A stretch of DNA of 64,000 nt from Leptobrachium leishanense. Its lineage: Eukaryota; Chordata; Amphibia; Anura; Megophryidae. The notes beneath the pieces are model-generated. The model was not told where the DNA came from. It searched no databases and saw only the letters and a list, made by a program, of their open reading frames with translations. The stretch is taken from contig CM019068.1 of NCBI GenBank assembly GCA_009667805.1, positions 4,447,218 to 4,511,217 of the forward strand, in the 5' to 3' direction. The translations under genes were made by a program, and so were the position numbers. Within the stretch, counting starts at the first letter, position 1. Each line of letters begins with the position of its first letter. Shown here one piece after another: positions 35,235-49,234 of the stretch.

Positions 35235-38200
35235 ATATAGTCACTATGTTACATGTTTACAGGGCGCTTCTGTATATAGTCACTATGTTACATGTTTACA
35301 GGTGCATTCTGTATATAGTCACTGTGTTACATGTTTACAGGTGCATTCTGTATATATTCACTATGTTTACATGTTTACAGGTGCATTCTGTATATAGTCA
35401 CTGTGTGTTACATGTTTACAGGTGCATTCTGTATATAGTCACTATGTTACATGTTTACAGGTGCATTCTGTATATAGTCACTGTGTTACAGGTTTACAGG
35501 TGCATTCTGTTATAGTCACTGTGTTTGTTTACAGGTGCATTCTGTATATAGTCAATGTGTTACATGTTTACAGGTGCATTCTGTATATAGTCACTGTGTT
35601 ACATGTTTACAGGTGCATTATGTATATAGTCACTAAGTTACATGTTTACAGGTGCATTCTGTATATAGTCACTGTGTTACATGTTTACAGGCGCAATCTG
35701 TATATAGTCACTGTGTTACATGTTTACAGGCGCATTATGTATATAGTCACTGTGTTACATGTTTACAGGTGCATTCTGTATATAGTCACTGTGTTACATG
35801 TTTACAGACGCATTCTGTATATAGTCACCCTGTTACATGTTTATCGACGCATTCTGTATATAGTCACTGTGTTACATGTTTACAGGTGCATTCTGTATAT
35901 AGTCACTATGTTACATGTTTACAGGCGCATTCTGTATATAGTCACGGTGTTACATGTTTACAGGCTCATTCTGTATATAGTCACTGTTACATGTTTACAG
36001 ACGCATTCTGTATATAGTCACCCTGTTACATGTTTATCGACGCATTCTGTATATAGTCACTGTGTTACATGTTTACAGGTGCATTCTGTATATAGTCACT
36101 ATGTTACATGTTTACAGGCGCATTCTGTATATAGTTACTGTATTACATGTTTACAGGCGCATTCTGTATATAGTCACTATGGTACATGTTTACAGGTGCA
36201 TTCTGTATATAGTCACTGTGTTACATGTTTACAGGTGCATTCTGTATATAGTCACTGTGTTACATGTTTACAGGTGCATTCTGTATATAGTCACTGTGTT
36301 ACATGTTTACAGGTGCATTCTGTATATAGTCACTATGTTACATGTTTACAGACGCATTCTGTATATAGTCACGGTGTTACATGTTTACAGGTGCATTCTG
36401 TATATAGTCACTATGTTACATGTTTACAGGCGCATTCTGTATATAGTTACTGTATTACATGTTTACAGGCGCATTCTGTATATAGTCACTATGGTACATG
36501 TTTACAGGTGCATTCTGTATATAGTCACTGTGTTACATGTTTACAGGTGCATTCTGTATATAGTCACTGTGTTACATGTTTACAGGTGCATTCTGTATAT
36601 AGTCACTGTGTTACATGTTTACAGGTGCATTCTGTATATAGTCACTATGTTACATGTTTACAGACGCATTCTGTATATAGTCACGGTGTTACATGTTTAC
36701 AGGCTCATTCTGTATATAGTCACTGTGTTACATGTTTACAGGCACATTCTGTATATAGTCACTATGTTACATGTTTACAGGCGCATTCTGTATATAGTCA
36801 CTGTGTTACATGTTTACAGGTGCATTCTGTATATAGTCACTATGTTACATGTTTACAGGTGCATTCTGTATATAGTCACTGTGTTACATGTTTACAGGCC
36901 CATTCTGTATATAGTCACTGTGTTACATGTTTACAGGTGCATTCTGTATATAGTCACTATGTTACATGTTTACAGTCGCATTCTGTATATAGTTACTGTA
37001 TTACAGGTTTACAGGCGCATTCTGTATATAGTCACTATGTTACATGTTTACAGGTGCATTCTGTATATAGTCACTGTGTTACATGTTTACAGGCGCATTC
37101 TGTATATAGTCACTGTGTTACATATTTATAGGTGTATTCTGTATATAGTCACTGTGTTACATGTTTACAGGTGCATTCTGTATATAGTCACTGTGTTACA
37201 TGTTTACAGGTGCATTCTGTATATAGTCACTGTGTTACATGTTTACAGGTGCATTCTGCATATAGTCACTATGTTACATGTTTACAGTGCATTCTCTGTA
37301 TATAGTCACTATGTTACATGTTTACAGGCGCATTCTGTATATAGTCACTATGTTACATGTTTACAGGTGCATTCTGTATATAGTCACTGTGTTACAGGTT
37401 TACAGGCGCATTCTGTATATAGTCACTATGTTACATGTTTACAGGTGCATTCTGTATATAGTCACTGTGTTACATGTTTACAGGCACATTCTGTATATAG
37501 TCACTGTGTTACATGTTTACAGGCGCATTCTGTATATAGTCACTGTGTTACATGTTTACAGGCGCATTCTGTATATAGCCACTATGTTACATGTTTACAG
37601 GCGCATTCTGTATATAGTCACTGTGTTACATGTTTACAGGTGCATTCTGTATATAGTCACTATGTTACATGTTTACAGGCGCATTCTGTATATAGTCACT
37701 GTGTTACATGTTTACAGGCGCATTCTGTATATAGTCACTATGTTACATGTTTACAGGTGCATTCTGTATATAGTTACTGTATTACATGTTTACAGGCGCA
37801 TTCTGTATATAGTCACTATGTTACATGTTTACAGGTGCATTCTGTATATAGTCACTGTGTTACAGGTTTACAGGTGCATTCTGTATATAGTCACTGTGTT
37901 ACATGTTTACAGGTGCATTCTGTATATAGTCAATGTGTTACATGTTTACAGGTGCATTCTGTATATAGTCACTGTGTTACATGTTTACAGGTGCATTATG
38001 TATATAGTCACTATTACATGTTTACAGGTGCATTCTGTATATAGTCACTGTGTTACATGTTTACAGGCGCATTCTGTATATAGTCACTGTGTTACATGTT
38101 TACAGACGCATTCTGTATATAGTCACCCTGTTACATGTTTATCGACGCATTCTGTATATAGTCACTGTGTTACATGTTTACAGGTGCATTCTGTATATAG

Positions 38201-41200
38201 TCACTATTACATGTTTACAGGCGCATTCTGTATATAGTCACTGTATTACATGTTTACAGGCGCATTCTGTATATAGTCACTATGTTACATGTTTAGGGTG
38301 CATTCTGTATATAGTCACTGTGTTACATGTTTACAGGTGCATTCTGTATATAGTCACTGTGTTACATGTTTACAGGTGCATTCTGTATATAGTCACTGTG
38401 TTACATGTTTACAGGTGCATTCTGTATATAGTCACTGTGTTACATTTACAGGTGCATTCAGTATATAGTCACTGTGTTACATGTTTACAGGCGCATTCTG
38501 TATATAGTCACTGTGTTACATATTTACAGGTGTATTCTGTATATAGTCACTGTGTTACATGTTTACAGGTGCATTCTGTATATAGTCACTGTGTTACATG
38601 TTTACAGCATTCTGCATATAGTCACTATGTTACATGTTTACAGGTGCATTCTGTATATAGTCACTATGTTACATGTTTACAGGCGCATTCTGTATATAGC
38701 ACTATTTACATGTTTACAGGTGCATTCTGTATATAGTCACTGTGTTACATGTTTACAGGCGCATTCTGTATATAGTTACCATGTTACATGTTTACAGGCA
38801 CATTCTGTATATAGTCACTATGTTACATGTTTACAGGTGCATTCTGTATATAGTCACTGTGTTACATGTTTATAGGCGCATTCTGTATATAGTCACTGTG
38901 TTACATGTTTACAGGCGCATTCTGTATATAGCCACTATGTTACATGTTTACAGGCGCATTCTGTATATAGTCACTGTGTTACATGTTTACAGGTGCATTC
39001 TGTATATAGTTACTGTATTACATGTTTACAGGCGCATTCTGTATATAGTCACTATGTTACATGTTTACAGGTGCATTCTGTATATAGTCACTGTGTTACA
39101 TGTTTACAGGTGCATTCTGTATATAGTCACTGTGTTACATGTTTACAGGTGCATTCTGTATATAGTCACTGTGTTACATGTTTACAGGTGCATTCTGTAT
39201 ATAGTCACTATGTTACATGTTTACAGGCGCATTCTGTATATAGTCACTGTGTTACATGTTTACAGGCGCATTCTGTATATAGTCACTATGTTACATGTTT
39301 ACAGGTGCATTCTGTATATAGTTACTGTATTACATGTTTACAGGCGCATTCTGTATATAGTCACTATATTTACATGTTTTACAGGTGCATTCTGTATATA
39401 GTCACTGTGTTACATGTTTACAGGTGCATTCTGTATATAGTCACTGTGTTACATGTTTACAGGTGCATTCTGTATATAGTCACTATGTTACATGTTTACA
39501 GGTGCATTCTGTATATAGTCACTATGTTACATGTTTACAGGCGCATTCTGTATATAGTCACTATGTTACATGTTTACAGGTGCATTCTGTATATAGTCAC
39601 TGTGTTACAGGTTTACAGGTGCATTCTGTATATAGTCACTGTGTTACATGTTTACAGGTGCATTCTGTATATAGTCAATGTGTTACATGTTTACAGGTGC
39701 ATTCTGTATATAGTCACTGTGTTACATGTTTACAGGTGCATTATGTATATAGTCACTATGTTACATGTTTACAGGTGCATTCTGTATATAGTCACTGTGT
39801 TACATGTTTACAGGCGCATTCTGTATATAGTCACTGTGTTACATGTTTACAGACGCATTCTGTATATAGTCACCCTGTTACATGTTTATCGACGCATTCT
39901 GTATATAGTCACTGTGTTACATGTTTACAGGTGCATTCTGTATATAGTCACTATGTTACATGTTTACAGGCGCATTCTGTATATAGTCACTGTATTACAT
40001 GTTTACAGGCGCATTCTGTATATAGTCACTATGTTACATGTTTACAGGTGCATTCTGTATATAGTCACTGTGTTACATGTTTACAGGTGCATTCTGTATA
40101 TAGTCACTGTGTTACATGTTTACAGGTGCATTCTGTATATAGTCACTGTGTTACATGTTTACAGGTGCATTCTGTATATAGTCACTGTGTTACATGTTTA
40201 CAGGCGCATTCAGTATATAGTCACTGTGTTACATGTTTACAGGCGCATTCTGTATATAGTCACTGTGTTACATATTTACAGGTGTATTCTGTATATAGTC
40301 ACTGTGTTACATGTTTACAGGTGCATTCTGTATATAGTCACTGTGTTACATGTTTACAGGTGCATTCTGCATATAGTCACTATGTTACATGTTTACAGGT
40401 GCATTCTGTATATAGTCACTATGTTACATGTTTACAGGCGCTTCTTATCTTATATCTATGTTATGTTACATGTTTACAGGTGCATTCTGTATATAGTCAC
40501 TGTACACAGGTTTACAGGCGCATTCTGTATATAGTCACTATGTTACATGTTTACAGGTGCATTCTGTATATAGTCACTGTGTTACATGTTTACAGGCGCA
40601 TTCTGTATATAGTTACCATGTTACATGTTTACAGGCACATTCTGTATATAGTCACTATGTTACATGTTTACAGGCGCATTCTGTATATAGTCACTGTGTT
40701 ACATGTTTATAGGCGCATTCTGTATATAGTCACTGTGTTACATGTTTACAGGCGCATTCTGTATATAGCCACTATGTTACATGTTTACAGGCGCATTCTG
40801 TATATAGTCACTGTGTTACATGTTTACAGGTGCATTCTGTATATAGTTACTGTATTACATGTTTACAGGCGCATTCTGTATATAGTCACTATGTTACATG
40901 TTTACAGGTTGCATTCTGTATATAGTCACTGTGTTACATGTTTACAGGTGCATTCTGTATATAGTCACTGTGTTACATGTTTACAGGTGCATTCTGTATA
41001 TAGTCACTGTGTTACATGTTTACAGGTGCATTCTGTATATAGTCACTATGTTACATGTTTACAGGTGCATTCTGTATATAGTCACTATGTTACATGTTTA
41101 CAGGCGCATTCTGTATTATAGTGACGGTGTTACATGTTTACTTCTCATTCTGTATATAGTCACTGTGTTACATGTTTACAGACGCATTCTATATATAGTC

Positions 41201-43264
41201 ACTACCTGTTACATGTTTATCGGCGCATTATATAAGTCACTGTGTTACATGTTTACAGGTGCATTCTGTATATAGTCACTGTGTTATGTTTACATCTTTT
41301 ATTGCATATCTGTATATACATCATTTACAGGCGCATTCTGTATATAGTCACTATGTTACATGTTTACAGGTGCATTCTGTATATAGTCACTGTGTTACAT
41401 GTTTACAGGTGCATTCTCTATATAGTCACTGTTACATTTACAGGTGCATTCTGTATATAGTCACTGTGTTACATGTTTACAGGTACATTCTGTATATAGT
41501 CACTATGTTACATGTTTACAGGTGCATTCTGTATATAGTCACTGTGTTACATGTTTACAGGTGCATCTGTATATAGTCATGTGTTACATGTTTACAGGTG
41601 CATTCTGTATATAGTCACTGTTACATATTTACAGGTGTATTCTGTATAGACACTGTGTTACATGTTTACAGGTGCATTCTGTATATAGTCACTGTGTTAC
41701 ATGTTTACAGGTGCATTCTGTATATAGTCATGTGTTACATGTTTACAGGTGCATTCTGTATATAGTCACTGTGTTACATGTTTACAGGCGCATTCTGTAT
41801 ATAGTCACTGTGTTACATGTTTACAGGCGCATTCTGTATATAATCACTATGTTACATGTTTACAGGTGCATTCTGTATATAGTCACTATGTTACATGTTT
41901 ACAGGCGCATTCTGTATATAGTCACTATGTTACATGTTTACAGGCGCATTCTGTATATAGTCACTTACAGTTTACAGGCGCATTCTGTATATAGTCACTG
42001 TGTTACATGTTTACAGGTGCATTCTGTATATAGTCACTATGTTACATGTTTACAGGTGCATTCTGTATATAGTCACTATGTTACATGTTTACAGGCGCAT
42101 TCTGTATATAGTCACTATGTTACATGTTTACAGGTGCATTCTGTATATAGTCACTGTGTTACAGGTTTACAGGTGCATTCTGTATATAGTCACTGTGTTA
42201 CATGTTTACAGGTGCATTCTGTATATAGTCAATGTTTACATGTTTACAGGTGCATTCTGTATATAGTCACACTGTGTTACATTTACAGGTGCATTATGTA
42301 TATAGTCACTATGTTACATGTTTACAGGTGCATTCTGTATATAGTCACTGTGTTACATGTTTACAGGCGCATTCTGTGTATATAGTCACTGTGTTACATG
42401 TTTACAGACGCATTCTGTATATAGTCACCCTTTACATGTTTATCGACGCATTCTGTATATAGTCACTGTGTTACATGTTTACAGGTGTATTCTGTATATA
42501 GTCACTGTGTTACATGTTTACAGTCGCATTCTGTATATAGTTACTGTATTACATGTTTACAGGCGCATTCTGTATATAGTCACTATGTTACATGTTTACA
42601 GGCGCATTCTGTATATATCACTGTGTGTTACATGTTTACAGGTGCATTCTGTATATAGTCACTGTGTTACATGTTTACAGGTGCATTCTGTATATAGTCA
42701 CTGTGTTACATGTTTACAGGTGCATTCTGTATATAGTCACTATGTTACATGTTTACAGGTGCATTCTGTATATAGTCACTGTGTTACATGTTTACAGGTG
42801 CATTCTGTATATAGTCACTGTGTTACATGTTTACAGGCGCATTCTGTATATAGTCACTGTGTTACATATTTACAGGTGTATTCTGTATATAGTCACTGTG
42901 TTACATGTTTACAGGTGCATTCTGTATATAGTCACTGTGTTACATGTTTACAGGTGCATTCTGTATATAGTCACTGTGTTACATGTTTACAGGTGCATTC
43001 TGCATATATTCACTATGTTACATGTTTACAGGTGCATTCTGTATATAGTCACTGTGTTACATGTTTACAGGCGCATTCTGTATATAGTCACTATGTTACA
43101 TGTTTACAGGCGCATTCTGTATATAATCACTATGTTACATGTTTACAGGTGCATTCTGTATATAGTCACTGTGTTACATGTTTACAGGCGCATTCTGTAT
43201 ATAGTCACTATGTTACATGTTTACAGGTGCTTTCTGTATATAGTCACTATGTTTCATGTTTACA
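35235..43264. repeat. 39-bp LINE-derived minisatellite, ~8 kb
   Basis: About 205 copies of the same 39-bp unit as the LINE 3'UTR repeat. Higher-order structure is clear: rare variant units such as TTTATCGACGC recur at 35843, 36036, 38141, 39888 and 42442, and an eight-unit (312-bp) block at about 36134 repeats at 36446. Noise is present at about 38690, 40440-40510 and 41100-42620. Open frames of over 500 codons are artefacts of the period. Confidence 0.95.
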
Positions 43265-44090
43265 GCCCTAGACCCCAAGGCCCAGATCCAGGGCCCAGAC
43301 CCCAAGGCCCAGACCCAGACCCAGGTCCCAAGACCCAGACCCAGGGCCCAGATCCCAAGGCCCAGATCCAGGGCCCAGATCCCAAGGCCCAGACCCCGGG
43401 CCCAGATCCCAAGGCCCAGACCCCGGGCCCAGACCCAGACCCAAGGCCCAGACCCCAGGGCCCAGACCCAAGGCCCAGACCCCAGGGCCCAGACCCAAGG
43501 CCCAGACCAAGAGCCCGACCCCAAGGCCAAGACCCCAAGCCCAGACCCCAAGGCCCAGACCCCAAGGCCCAGACCCAGGGCGCAGACCCCAAGGCCCAGA
43601 CCCCAAGGCCCAGACCCCAAGGCCCAGACCCCAAGACTCAGACCCAGGGCCCAGTCCCCAAGGCCCAGACCCCAAGGCCCAGACCCCAAGGCCCAGAGCC
43701 CAAGACCCAGGGCCCAGAGCCCAAGACCCAGGGACCAGAGCCCAAGACCCAGGGACCAGAGCCCAAGACCCAGAGACCAGAACCCAGACCCAGGGACCAG
43801 AACCCAAGACCCAGGTCCCAGACCCCAAGGCCCAGACCCAGGCCAGACCCAGGGTCCAGACCCCAGGGACAAGGCCCAGCCTAGACCCAGGGACCAGACC
43901 CCAGGGCCCAGACCCCCAGGTCAGACTCAGGGCCCAGACCCCAGGAACCAGACCCCAAGGCCCAGTCCCCAGGGACCAGACCCCAAGGCCCAGGGACCAG
44001 ACCCAGCCCAGAGCACAGACCCCAAGGCCCAGAGCACAGACCCCGAGGCCCAAACCAGACCCAGGGACCAGGCCCAGACCCAAAGGCAAT
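43265..44090. repeat. CCCAGACCCCAAGG minisatellite
   Basis: This is a strongly strand-asymmetric array of CCCAGACCCCAAGGCCCAGA-type units (6- and 12-bp subrepeats, with GGGACCAGA variants to the right). It follows the 39-bp array without spacer. Pro/Gln- and Gly/Leu-rich open frames are by-products. Confidence 0.92.
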
Positions 44091-44302
44091 CATATACAGC
44101 CCGTTACTGTGAGATTTATTGCTGTGGATTCTGTGACACGATCATACACACCGCACATTACTGTGAGTTTTATTGCTGTGGTGCTATGTTATGTCCCTTT
44201 TTTTTTTTGACGGGAGAAAAGCTGTTAGATGTTCAGGGAGTGCCGGTGGGGGGGCCCCATCGTGAGGTTTAGTAAGGGGCCCCATCATTTCTGATGGCTG
44301 CC
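44091..44302. other. short intronic spacer with a direct repeat
   Basis: Two copies of TTACTGTGAG-TTTATTGCTGTGG lie about 55 bp apart (near 44103 and 44158), followed by a T10 run. No gene was recognised. Confidence 0.5.
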
Positions 44303-44533
44303 CTGCACGCACATACATACATACACCCAGAGACAGACACGCGTACATACATACATACACTCAGAGACAGACACGCGCATACATACATACATACACCCAG
44401 AGACAGACACGCGCATACATACATACATATACCCAGAGACAGACACGCGCATACATACATACATATACCCAGAGACAGACACGCGCATACATATACCCAG
44501 AGACAGACACGCGCATACATACATACATATACA
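44303..44533. repeat. ACAT/CAGAGACAGACACGCG array, segment 1
   Basis: Units of CCAGAGACAGACACGCGCAT plus a variable (ACAT)n ATAC stretch, about 30-36 bp. This is the left part of an array that continues at 48037, 50773, 55704 and 63264 between transposon insertions. Confidence 0.9.
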
Positions 44534-45210
44534 ACAAAGAAATGTGGGGAACGAACACTTAGAGCAAAAATGAAAAATACAAAATATAACCCCGTCGCCC
44601 AAAGCACCACAAGTGCGGTCCCAATCCGCACCAAATAAACAAAAAAAGAGGAAAGTCGGTGTTCGGCGTGTCCGCGTACGCGGTAGGGGGAAATATCTAA
44701 TACTAAAACGAAATGAACATACAATGATTGTAAGAGGAGATAACATACAATATAGACAGCTGGGTTAGATGACTCGAAGTTCGTCAAAATGTTCCTAAAA
44801 AGGAAAAAAGAGTATAATAGTGAAGTCCAGTCATTAAAAAATGAGAAAATGAAGGGGGGAGATGGATCCACTCACACTTTCCAGAGCCTCGTTAGGCTCG
44901 ATCACTTCGCCTGTGGGTGTTTACGTGGCTCACCCAGTAGCTCTCAGGGGTAGACCCGTCTCACAGCCTTGGTGTCCTTTCAGGATCCTGGGTCATCCAC
45001 AGGTTCTCCAATATTTAGGTGTCAATGGTTCTCAACAACTCACTTATCTCAGTCCTTGGCATTCCTTTGGGGTCCTGGGTGTTCACAGGTCGTAACTTGT
45101 AATAACTTGTAGAAATCTACAAAACTCAATGAGTTAAGGCAGAGTTCTGTCCTATTATTTAAACGTTTATTGGAACATAAAATAAAGGACAGAAACAATA
45201 AAATAACAGG

Positions 45211-45252
45211 TAACAAAACGCGTTTCACCCTTTAGGGCTTCATCAGTTGTTT
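45211..45252 (-). ncRNA. hammerhead ribozyme in Penelope-like element (left copy)
   Basis: On the minus strand AACAA, CTGATGA, a short stem II (GCCC / GGGT with loop TAAA), GAAA, then CGCGTTTTGTT are in hammerhead order. The stem I strands AACAA and TTGTT pair perfectly. Stem III is the self-complementary ACGCGT, which favours dimers, as in retroelement hammerheads. All conserved core bases are present. Confidence 0.85.
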
Positions 45253-46356
45253 AAAAAAAAAAAAAAAATAAAGTAAATAACACAATAAAAGGAAAATACA
45301 ATAATATAGGTGCGCTCCCCCTATTAGGGTTAGTATTTATAGCCCAGTGTAGAAGGCATCTGGTCTTTTCAGATAGCTACTCATCACCACTCATTTCAGG
45401 TGGGTGGGAGCAGGTGCGGCTATCAGTGAATCAGTCTGTGTGTGTGGGAACCCATTTCCGTAATCTACAGTGGAGCGCATTAATTCTACCGGCATCCGCG
45501 TCCATTTCCGCGTTCCACCCTGGAACGCATGCGTTTCCACCCACTCTTCCAGTCATATGGTGTCGTCATCACTTTCCTTCGGGGCGCCACATCCACACTA
45601 CGCTGCACGCTCCGCCCCCCCATAACGGAGCAAGGAAAAAGACCCCGACCGTGGGGATGCTTATATGGGAAAAAAGAAGAATAAGAGCGCAACCAATACC
45701 AGGGGTCGCGCCAACAAACCCCTGCACACACATAAAATAAAAAAAATAGAAAAATAAAATAATACAAATCGAGCACATAACATTGCAAAAAACATGGGGA
45801 CCACCAGGACTCCAAAAAACTTGGCTACAGGAGCCAAACCTAAAACCAAAAGAGTCCTAGGGGCCCCTATAGGGAACCAGTTAACAAAAACCCTTGAAGT
45901 CTGGAAATAGAGGAGAAAAAATTACCAACATATAAAACCTAGATAGGCAAGGGCACAGGGATTCTAAAAATCCTGAATGGACAATAAATGGCTCAAAGGT
46001 GTAACAGTATATATAGAGAACGCACATAAAAATGCTAATAAAATGTACAAATATCGCATATAAAAGACATAAAAAATAAATAAAATGAACAAAATTTGTA
46101 CATAAAAAACACATAGATTGGCATATAAGATGTACCCATAAATTTTCAGCATCAAGGTGGGAAGACTACCTATGCAAATCAGGCCAAACATCATTTTAAC
46201 GTAAAAAGTGGCACAGCTCAAAGTCTTGGTTAAGGCCTTTGGGAACAAGGGAGTCTAACATAAAAATATACCTCATCTCTACTTGACTGATTCTTTTAAT
46301 AAAATCCTCACCTCGCCAATTTGGTGTCACTACCTGTAATACTAAAAATTGAAGAT

Positions 46357-47830
46357 TTAATGGGGAACAATTATGTGAATCTTTGAAATGGGCCGATACT
46401 GTATGCTTATACATCCTTTACGAATATTCCTAATGTGTTCCATTATTCTAATCTTAACTGGTCTTGTAGTTCTCCCAACATAATATAAGCCACATGGGCA
46501 GATGAGTAAATATATAACATTTTTGGAGTTGCATGACGTGACTCCCTTCAATTTATATTGTTTTTTCGTCTTATGATCTATGAATTGTTTTATGGTGGGT
46601 TTTTTTAAACCTGTGTTTTTACATGCAAGACATGTTCCACATCTGTAGAAACCTTCACTTAATCCAAAATGGTGGTTAGTCTTAACCTCATTCGTGCAAC
46701 TATGTGTTATTTTTTTCTTTATATTGGGTGCTCCTCTATTGATGATAGTGGGTTGTTCCCCTATCATGTCCTTTAAAAAGGGGTCCCCTAAGAGGATTGG
46801 CCAGCATCTCTTTATAATTCCATTCACTTCACGTGTTTGGCTATTATAGTCATATATAATGAAACATTGTCCTTATATTTCCCATGGTTTTCTTCTTTTT
46901 TCTGATAAAGTGAAGTCGTCGGGATTTGTCTAATGTTATCCATAACTATATCAAGATCTTCTTTTTTATATCCTTTATTTAAAAGGTCCCCTTCCAACTT
47001 ATCTGCCTGTTCTAAAAAAATCTTCTCCTCTGTACAATTTCGTCTAAGTCTCATTAATTGACTTTTAGGGACACTTTGAAGCCAGGGTTTAGCGTGGCAA
47101 CTATTAAATTCAATAAAACTGTTAACATCTACAGTTTTAAAAAAGGTTTTGGTTTTAAGAGAATTGTCTTGGATATATATTGTAAGATCTAAAAAATTGA
47201 CTTCCTGTTTACTAAAAAAGGATTCTAACTTAATCCCCCAGTTGTTCAAATTAAGATCATCTAAAAAAGTGGAGAGGGAGAGGTTATCCCCTTTCCAAAT
47301 GATAAAAATGTCATCAATATAACGTTTATATAAAATCAACTGGTCTGACCAAATTCCTTTGGAATATATATTAAAATGTTCCCAATAGGCCATGAACAGG
47401 TTCGCATAACTCGGTGCGAACCTGGTTCCCATCGCCATCCCAGTTTCTTGGCGATACATCTGCCCTTCAAACATAAAAAAATTATTTTTTAAAATAAGTT
47501 CGACGCTCTCCAAAATAAAATCTATTTGGTCTGGGGGATATAGAACAACCTTTCTCTAAGAAAAACTTAACTGCTTCACATCCTATTTTGTGAGGTATTA
47601 TGCTATAGAGTGAGGTCACATCGCACGTGACCATAATGTATTCAGATTCCCATTCGATCTGGTCTATCAATTCTAGTACATTTGTCGTATCCTTAAGATA
47701 TGCCTGGGTGGTTTTACTAAGGGTTGGAGTAAAATATCTATATATTGTGACAAACGGCTGGTGATGGATTCGATCCCAGATATAATGGGTCGTCCAGGGG
47801 GATTATTGATGTCTTTGTGCATCTTCGGTA
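46357..47830 (-). pseudogene. Penelope-like RT/GIY-YIG polyprotein, frameshifted
   Basis: The reading frame from 47830 to 46200 is broken. Visible in order are RT motif 1 (PGRPIISG, near 47795), motif A region (VTCDVTSLYSIIP, near 47620), motif B (GMAMGTRFAPSYANLFM, near 47420) and motif C (YIDDIFIIW, near 47310), followed by the linker Cys cluster (CGTCLAC) and the nuclease (CGLYYVGRT). Frameshifts lie near 47535 (a G-run), near 46835 and near 46420. In the right copy the last two positions are open. This copy cannot make a full protein as assembled; single-base errors in the assembly are possible. Confidence 0.85.
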
Positions 47831-48036
47831 ATAAATAAAACTGGAATTTTTGTAAATGATATTTAAGTATTTGAATTCTGTTTCATTGATGATTCAATTG
47901 ATTACCTTTTTGGAGTAGATCTCTACACACTTCTTGTGCACAATTCATCTGCTCCCTAGTAGCTTTTGAATAGATGTTAGTGTCATTTAATTGTCTTAAT
48001 GCCTCCTGATTATACATGTCTCGTGGGAGAATGACG

Positions 48037-48052
48037 ACATACATACATACAT
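48037..48052. repeat. (ACAT)4 between the two Penelope-like copies
   Basis: Sixteen bases of pure ACAT repeat separate the 5' ends of the two oppositely oriented copies. It is the only remnant of the host array at the junction. Confidence 0.85.
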
Positions 48053-48088
48053 TTTAATATATATTCCAAAGGAATTTGGTCAGACCAG

Positions 48089-49234
48089 TTGATTTTATAT
48101 AAACGTTATATTGATGACATTTTTATCATTTGGAAAGGGGATAACCTCTCCCTCTCCACTTTTTTAGATGATCTTAATTTGAACAACTGGGGGATTAAGT
48201 TAGAATCCTTTTTTAGTAAACAGGAAGTCAATTTTTTAGATCTTACAATATATATCCAAGACAATTCTCTTAAAACCAAAACCTTTTTTAAAACTGTAGA
48301 TGTTAACAGTTTTATTGAATTTAATAGTTGCCACGCTAAACCCTGGCTTCAAAGTGTCCCTAAAAGTCAATTAATGAGACTTAGACGAAATTGTACAGAG
48401 GAGAAGATTTTTTTAGAACAGGCAGATAAGTTGGAAGGGGACCTTTTAAATAAAGGATATAAAAAAGAAGATCTTGATATAGTTATGGATAACATTAGAC
48501 AAATCCCGACGACTTCACTTTATCAGAAAAAAGAAGAAAACCATGGGAAATATAAGGACAATGTTTCATTTATATATGACTATAATAGCCAAACACGTGA
48601 AGTGAATGGAATTATAAAGAGATGCTGGCCAATCCTCTTAGGGGACCCCTTTTTAAAGGACATGATAGGGGAACAACCCACTATCATCAATAGAGGAGCA
48701 CCCAATATAAAGAAAAAAATAACACATAGTTGCACGAATGAGGTTAAGACTAACCACCATTTTGGATTAAGTGAAGGTTTCTACAGATGTGGAACATGTC
48801 TTGCATGTAAAAACACAGGTTTAAAAAAACCCACCATAAAACAATTCATAGATCATAAGACGAAAAAACAATATAAATTGAAGGGAGTCACGTCATGCAA
48901 CTCCAAAAATGTTATATATTTACTCATCTGCCCATGTGGCTTATATTATGTTGGGAGAACTACAAGACCAGTTAAGATTAGAATAATGGAACACATTAGG
49001 AATATCCGTAAAGGCTTTGAGAAGCATACAGTATCGGCCCATTTCAAAGATTCACATAATTGTTCCCCATTAAATCTTCAATTTTTAGTATTACAGGTAG
49101 TGACACCAAATTGGCGAGGTGAGGATTTTATTAAAAGAATCAGTCAAGTAGAGATGAGGTATATTTTTATGTTAGACTCCCTTGTTCCCAAAGGCCTTAA
49201 CCAAGACTTTGAGCTGTGCCACTTTTTACGTTAA
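48089..49234 (+). pseudogene. Penelope-like RT (partial) with GIY-YIG endonuclease
   Basis: An open frame of 381 codons; the frame is open from 48054, so the first Met is just internal. Residues 7-15 hold the catalytic YIDDIFIIW (RT motif C). The middle carries the thumb-like region; near residues 234-245 is a Cys cluster (CGTCLACKNTG); near 274-300 is the GIY-YIG nuclease core (CGLYYVGRTTR with downstream Arg and EH). RT motifs 1, A and B are missing by 5' truncation, so it is not an active enzyme, though the nuclease part looks intact. This is a transposon protein and not part of the host gene. Confidence 0.88.

Larger units (their letters stand above)
44534..48036 (-). mobile_element. Penelope-like element, left (minus) copy
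   Basis: This copy runs from its truncated 5' side at 48036 to a 3' tail at 44534. It holds the middle and C-terminal part of reverse transcriptase, a GIY-YIG nuclease, a long 3' noncoding part with a hammerhead ribozyme, and about 120 bp of 3' tail (44534-44660) missing from the right copy. Its 5' end abuts the other copy with only (ACAT)4 between. Nuclease plus RT plus hammerhead is diagnostic for Penelope-like elements; Neptune-type elements are known in frogs. Confidence 0.85.

Noticed and set aside
43265..44090. Pro/Gln-rich frame as a collagen- or mucin-like exon
   Set aside because: The repeat is open in several frames on both strands and has no splice sites or conserved flanks.
46824..47513. 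Treating the left Penelope reverse transcriptase as an intact gene
   Set aside because: Frameshifts separate the RT motifs and the nuclease, and the 5' part is missing.
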